A stretch of 6,960 bases of DNA from Chitinophagaceae bacterium (GTDB taxonomy: Bacteria > Bacteroidota > Bacteroidia > Chitinophagales > Chitinophagaceae): assembly GCA_018061385.1 (NCBI GenBank), contig JAGOUF010000128.1, forward strand, positions 1 to 6,960, given 5' to 3'. The translations under genes and the position numbers were made by a program. Positions 5,755-6,960 of the stretch are shown here, piece by piece. The notes beneath the pieces were generated by a model that was not told the DNA's origin, searched no databases, and saw only the letters and a list, made by a program, of their open reading frames with translations. Numbering within the stretch: position 1 is the first letter of the stretch; every line of letters starts with the position of its first letter.

Positions 5755-5783
5755 CAAAAATAAGTTTACTAACTTTAATCAAA
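5755..5783 (-). promoter_or_regulatory. Bacteroidota-type promoter for the DUF2400 operon
   Basis: On the minus strand, TTTG (5783-5780) is followed after 17 nt by TATTTTTG (5762-5755). This matches the Bacteroidota primary sigma consensus TTTG/TTG, 17-23 nt, TANNTTTG. The -7 box ends one base before the first ATG, so the transcript would begin at or inside the start codons and be leaderless or nearly so. Confidence 0.6.
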
Positions 5784-5795
5784 TATTTAAAACAA

Positions 5796-6224
5796 ATGAA
5801 AAAAGTAATTGTAGCTATTGTACTTATTTTACAAGGCTATGTAATTCAAGCACAAATAAGTGACAGTCTTAAAGTAATTGAAACCAATCAACAAATTGAT
5901 AATTTAGTAGTACAAGCCGATACCGCTAGCCTTAGTAAATTATATAGAAATGATTTTGTTTTTAACCATGGGTCTGGCAGAGTAGATTCAAAATCATCTT
6001 GGCTTCTATCGGCTGCAAAAGGGAATTTTATTAGTCGCAATCATGATTCTGTAAAAGTAGAACTACACAATTTTTTGGCTATTGTAAGAGGCAAACTAAA
6101 TATTCAGAAAAAAAACAAAGACAAAGTTGATAATTATTATCTATGGTATATTAGGGTATATACTAAACAAGAAAAAAACTGGTTACTCATTTCTCATACA
6201 ACTTACTTTGAAAAGCATTTGTAA
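5796..6224 (+). CDS. Secreted NTF2-like (DUF4440-type) protein
   Basis: A 142-residue product when started at 5796, where MKKVIVAIVLILQGYVIQAQ forms a clear signal peptide with likely cleavage after IQA (residue 19). The mature part resembles the DUF4440/SnoaL-like NTF2 fold: an early helix (NQQIDNLVVQADTASLSKLY), then DFVFNHGSGRVDSKSSWL (about residues 48-65), and C-terminal strands ending WLLISHTTYFEKHL. Proteins of this shape form a small conical barrel and have varied or unknown functions. Export to the periplasm is expected. An in-frame ATG at 5742 would add 18 codons ahead of the signal peptide and overlap the divergent gene, so I reject it. TAACTTTA (5770-5777) is a near match to a -7 box. 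The gene converges on the gene at the right edge with a gap of only 21 bp. Confidence 0.85.
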   Translation: MKKVIVAIVLILQGYVIQAQISDSLKVIETNQQIDNLVVQADTASLSKLYRNDFVFNHGSGRVDSKSSWLLSAAKGNFISRNHDSVKVELHNFLAIVRGKLNIQKKNKDKVDNYYLWYIRVYTKQEKNWLLISHTTYFEKHL

Positions 6225-6245
6225 AGAGTTTCCATAAAAAATAAG

Positions 6246-6941
6246 TTATTCTATAGGGCAACCTTCAGGATTTATTTTTTTATATTCATTCACTACATTT
6301 TCATATTGCTTCAATTTTTCTTTAATTTCTTTTAATTGATTGTTTAGATATTCTTTTGCTTTTGCATTTTGCGATAGAGATATTGATACTTGATGAGCAG
6401 CAAACTTAGCATAAGCAGCATAGGCAGTTTTTTCTACCAATTGCTCTGCTGCATTGGTAATTCTTACAAATGGCCAAAACTGGCCAGCAATACCAATAAA
6501 ATTTTGTGCTGTTTTTCCTGCCATATCCCAAGAAATATTACCCCCATGTGCTATATCAGCATACACTTTTAAAGCAGCACCTTGTAGTTGTAAATTTTTC
6601 CCAAACCCTTTAATCAAAACCTCATATTTATTACCTCCGAGTGACGAAAGTTCTTCAATTAAAACACCAGTATTGCTAATATTTTCATTGGTTTGTATAA
6701 TTTGATCTAATCTTTTGCCTTGTATACTTTTGTCATCTGTATTTTTCATTAATAAATTTGCAGCAGCATTTAACCTTTTAGTTTTAGATAGCTCCTCTCC
6801 CAACCTTTTGGCCTCCTCTAATAATTTTCCTCCTTTAGCTTGTTCTTCAATTGTTTTTCCTTCTCTAATTAATTTTTTAGCATTTTTTTCCATAACATCT
6901 ATAGGTATAACATCCAATATATTGTCTACATAACCACTCAT
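6246..6941 (-). CDS. Unrecognised coiled-coil/alanine-rich protein, possibly N-terminally incomplete
   Basis: 231 residues from the ATG at 6941, but the frame stays open to the window edge (codons for QKKESA precede the ATG), so this may be the C-terminal part of a larger protein. I recognise no family. Residues 18-65 are a highly charged helix (KKLIREGKTIEEQAKGGKLL and onward). Residues 105-185 are rich in Ala and Gly with a hydrophobic patch FIGIAGQFWPFVRI (about 148-161). Residues 190-222 look like a coiled coil (LNNQLKEIKEKLKQYENVV), and the end is NPEGCPIE with a single Cys. No signal peptide is seen at this start. AAAGAG lies 7 bp before the ATG, a weak possible ribosome binding site. 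Such helical, Ala/Gly-rich tails occur in secreted effector or toxin-type proteins, but nothing here proves that. Confidence 0.7.
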   Translation of the reverse strand: MSGYVDNILDVIPIDVMEKNAKKLIREGKTIEEQAKGGKLLEEAKRLGEELSKTKRLNAAANLLMKNTDDKSIQGKRLDQIIQTNENISNTGVLIEELSSLGGNKYEVLIKGFGKNLQLQGAALKVYADIAHGGNISWDMAGKTAQNFIGIAGQFWPFVRITNAAEQLVEKTAYAAYAKFAAHQVSISLSQNAKAKEYLNNQLKEIKEKLKQYENVVNEYKKINPEGCPIE

Positions 6942-6960
6942 GGCAGACTCTTTTTTTTGT

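Noticed and set aside
5742..5795. Upstream ATG for the secreted DUF4440-type gene
   Set aside because: It would put 18 residues before an excellent signal peptide and overlap the start of the divergent gene.
6390..6933. Three + strand frames of 60-83 codons
   Set aside because: Antisense shadows of the coiled-coil gene; the Ser/Cys/Ile-rich composition mirrors its Lys/Glu/Ala codons.
1..6960. tRNA or rRNA genes
   Set aside because: No cloverleaf, anticodon arm or rRNA-like conserved stretch was seen in any intergenic region by eye.

Overview
The window looks like a chromosomal segment from a Bacteroidota bacterium, most plausibly Chitinophagaceae or a close relative. The reasons are low GC throughout, start codons without a Shine-Dalgarno sequence, a good Bacteroidota-type promoter (TTTG, 17 nt, TATTTTTG) at 5755-5783, and proteins typical of that phylum: an RhlE-like helicase, a TIGR02757/DUF2400 protein, a GxxExxY protein and a DUF4440-type secreted protein. 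The assignment rests on these family resemblances, not on a search.

Layout. On the + strand, 1-948 is the 3' part of a DEAD-box RNA helicase gene cut by the window edge. pepE (1078-1806, alpha-aspartyl dipeptidase, complete catalytic triad) follows, bracketed by a perfect 25-bp inverted repeat. A minus-strand block then runs leftward from 4489 to 1904: a fumarylacetoacetate hydrolase (FAH) family enzyme (4489-3479), a GxxExxY protein gene (3338-2952) and a flavin reductase-like protein (2794-1904). A second minus-strand pair, 5753-4708, is a DUF2400 protein followed two bases later by a 90-residue acidic protein of unknown function. Divergent from it on the + strand is a small secreted NTF2-like (DUF4440-type) protein (5796-6224). 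The right edge holds the C-terminal part, or perhaps all, of an unrecognised coiled-coil and alanine-rich protein on the minus strand (6941-6246).

The most interesting part is 2801-3482. The GxxExxY gene lies inside a 464-bp unit (2915-3378) with imperfect 37-nt inverted repeats at its ends. Outside that unit, on each side, is a decayed second copy of the same end: 2801-2880 repeats the gene's 3' end and left terminus, and 3402-3482 repeats the gene's 5' end and right terminus. All of this fills the gap between the FAH stop codon and the flavin reductase start. I infer a repeat-bounded mobile or repetitive element, carrying a predicted PD-(D/E)XK nuclease-fold protein and no transposase, that landed one or more times in a former FAH-flavin reductase operon. 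The FAH and flavin reductase genes may serve aromatic (tyrosine/homogentisate) catabolism; this is inferred from family and proximity only. The remaining genes are housekeeping or general-function genes with no evident joint pathway.
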